This document shows positions 63,070 through 64,000 of a stretch of 64,000 bases of DNA, piece after piece. The notes below the pieces were generated by a model that worked only from the letters and a program-made list of their open reading frames with translations, did no database searches and was not told the DNA's origin. Each line of letters begins with the position of its first letter. Position 1 is the stretch's first letter. Both the position numbers and the translations under genes were made by a program. The DNA lies in the NCBI RefSeq assembly GCF_042652785.1, contig NZ_JBHSHD010000003.1:186001-250000 (forward strand). Reading direction: 5' to 3'. Source of the stretch: Dokdonella_A ginsengisoli. Its GTDB lineage: Bacteria; Pseudomonadota; Gammaproteobacteria; Xanthomonadales; Rhodanobacteraceae.

Positions 63070-64000
63070 ATGAACAGGCAACTGCTTTCGTTCGCTCTGC
63101 TCGCAACAGGATGGCTCGGCATCGCGACCGCGTCGGCGGCCGGCATCGAGGTTTCTCTCGACGCCGCGGCCAAGGACGCCGGCAGCGGCCGGATCGACTA
63201 CCGGCTCGTCAACGACACCGCCACGACGATCCACGTGCTGCGCTGGCAGACGCCGGTCGACGGCCTCACCGCCGACCTCTTCCGCGTCACGCGCGACGGC
63301 GAGGAAATCGCCTACACCGGCCCGATGTACAAGCGCGTCGAGCCGCGCGACCAGGACTACATCGAGCTGAAGCCGGGCCAGGCCATCGAGGTCGAGGTCG
63401 ACCTCAGCGCCTGGTACGACATGCGCAGCGGCGGACAGTTCGAGGTCGGCTACGCGCGCGACGCCAGCGAGGTGGTGCGCGAAGCCTCGTCCGCGGCCAA
63501 GGGCGGCGTCGCCGCCGGCGTGGCCGCGTTCGACCTGTCGCGCGGCACCGTGCAGGTCTACGTCGACGCCGGACCGGACCCGCTGGACATGTCGCTCGAG
63601 GCGATCGGCGCCTCGCCGCTGGCCGCGACCAACAGCTTCGTCAGCTGCAACAACACGCGCCAGTCGCAGCTGGCCACCGCGCGCAACTCGTCGGTGACCT
63701 ACGCCAACAACGCCAAGTCCTACCTCAACGCCGGCACCACCGGCTCGCGCTACACGTGGTGGTTCGGCAGCTACACCAGCTCGCGCTACTCCACGGTGCG
63801 CTCGCACTTCACCAACATCGCCAGCGCGTTGTCCTCGCAGCCGTACACGTTCAACTGCTCGTGCTCGGACAGCGGCACCTACGCCTACGTCTACCCGACG
63901 CAGCCGTACAAGGTGTGGCTGTGCGGAGCGTTCTGGTCGGCGCCCAACACCGGCACCGATTCGCGCGCCGGCACGCTGATCCACGAGACCAGCCACTTCA
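63070..64000 (+). CDS. M35-family metallopeptidase (C-terminus beyond right edge)
   Basis: The first 310 residues are visible. A signal peptide (MNRQLLSFALLATGWLGIATASA) is followed by a propeptide-like beta domain (about 25-135, IDYRLVNDTATTIHVL) and a catalytic domain of the peptidyl-Lys metallopeptidase/deuterolysin type with SCNNTRQSQL, the aromatic YTWWFGSY, and the zinc motif HETSH (305-309) at the window's end. The third zinc ligand (Asp in M35) would lie beyond base 64000. Related secreted enzymes include AsaP1 of Aeromonas. The ATG at 63070 follows GAGGATGG. Confidence 0.88.
   Translation, partial: MNRQLLSFALLATGWLGIATASAAGIEVSLDAAAKDAGSGRIDYRLVNDTATTIHVLRWQTPVDGLTADLFRVTRDGEEIAYTGPMYKRVEPRDQDYIELKPGQAIEVEVDLSAWYDMRSGGQFEVGYARDASEVVREASSAAKGGVAAGVAAFDLSRGTVQVYVDAGPDPLDMSLEAIGASPLAATNSFVSCNNTRQSQLATARNSSVTYANNAKSYLNAGTTGSRYTWWFGSYTSSRYSTVRSHFTNIASALSSQPYTFNCSCSDSGTYAYVYPTQPYKVWLCGAFWSAPNTGTDSRAGTLIHETSHF

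Overview
The window is a very GC-rich, densely coded chromosomal segment of a gammaproteobacterium, most likely of the Xanthomonadales (Lysobacterales), in or near Rhodanobacteraceae. This rests on an uninterrupted his operon headed by a TrpR-like regulator gene, an AhpC-AhpF-OxyR block whose OxyR cysteines have E. coli numbering, secreted proteins ending in an F-A-D-[GA]-F-E motif, and two families of short dispersed palindromes. No rRNA, tRNA, transposase, prophage or CRISPR array was seen. The assignment is inferred from gene content only.

Layout. 1-3812: a TonB-dependent receptor (cut by the left edge) divergent from modABC, with a perfect ModE-like dyad between them. 3825-8684: an HdeD-like membrane protein, a lipoprotein, a DmdC-type acyl-CoA dehydrogenase, a glycine-rich small protein, a GNAT acetyltransferase and an HNH protein. 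8700-11426: an ion-channel-like protein, then a nuclease toxin with its YezG-like immunity partner. 11507-18425: dxs, then convergent prmC translationally coupled to a large unknown membrane protein. 18778-23015: OxyR site, ahpC, ahpF, oxyR and rnk. 23102-32686: a CadC-like TPR regulator, two secreted beta-propeller-like proteins, a small Cys-rich exported protein and a membrane TPR/PAS protein. 32783-40407: the complete histidine operon. 40644-43426: CocE/NonD hydrolase and EamA transporter. 44038-49029: a 1663-residue surface protein built of tandem DUF11-like and DUF5979-like domains. 49099-54364: two small unknowns, a DUF3253 protein, glnS, an HSDL2-like SDR and a FrnE/DsbA-like protein. 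54536-62903: acyltransferase 3, nucleoside deaminase, GH44-like hydrolase, rlmM, TVP38-like protein and a GH17-GT2 beta-glucan synthase. 63070 to the right edge: an M35 metallopeptidase, truncated.

The most notable points are these. hisD and hisC form one open frame; the junction is encoded by a copy of the dispersed palindrome and has no internal start codon, so a palindrome appears to have fused two biosynthetic enzymes. The his operon has a good sigma-70 promoter followed at the expected start site by a Trp-operator-like dyad, suggesting autorepression by the TrpR-like protein encoded first in the operon. The receptor beside modABC is a candidate outer-membrane route for molybdate. The toxin has an N-terminal half I do not recognise. 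The large membrane protein beside prmC contains a motif normally seen in TonB-receptor plugs. Two secreted proteins share a possible C-terminal tag.
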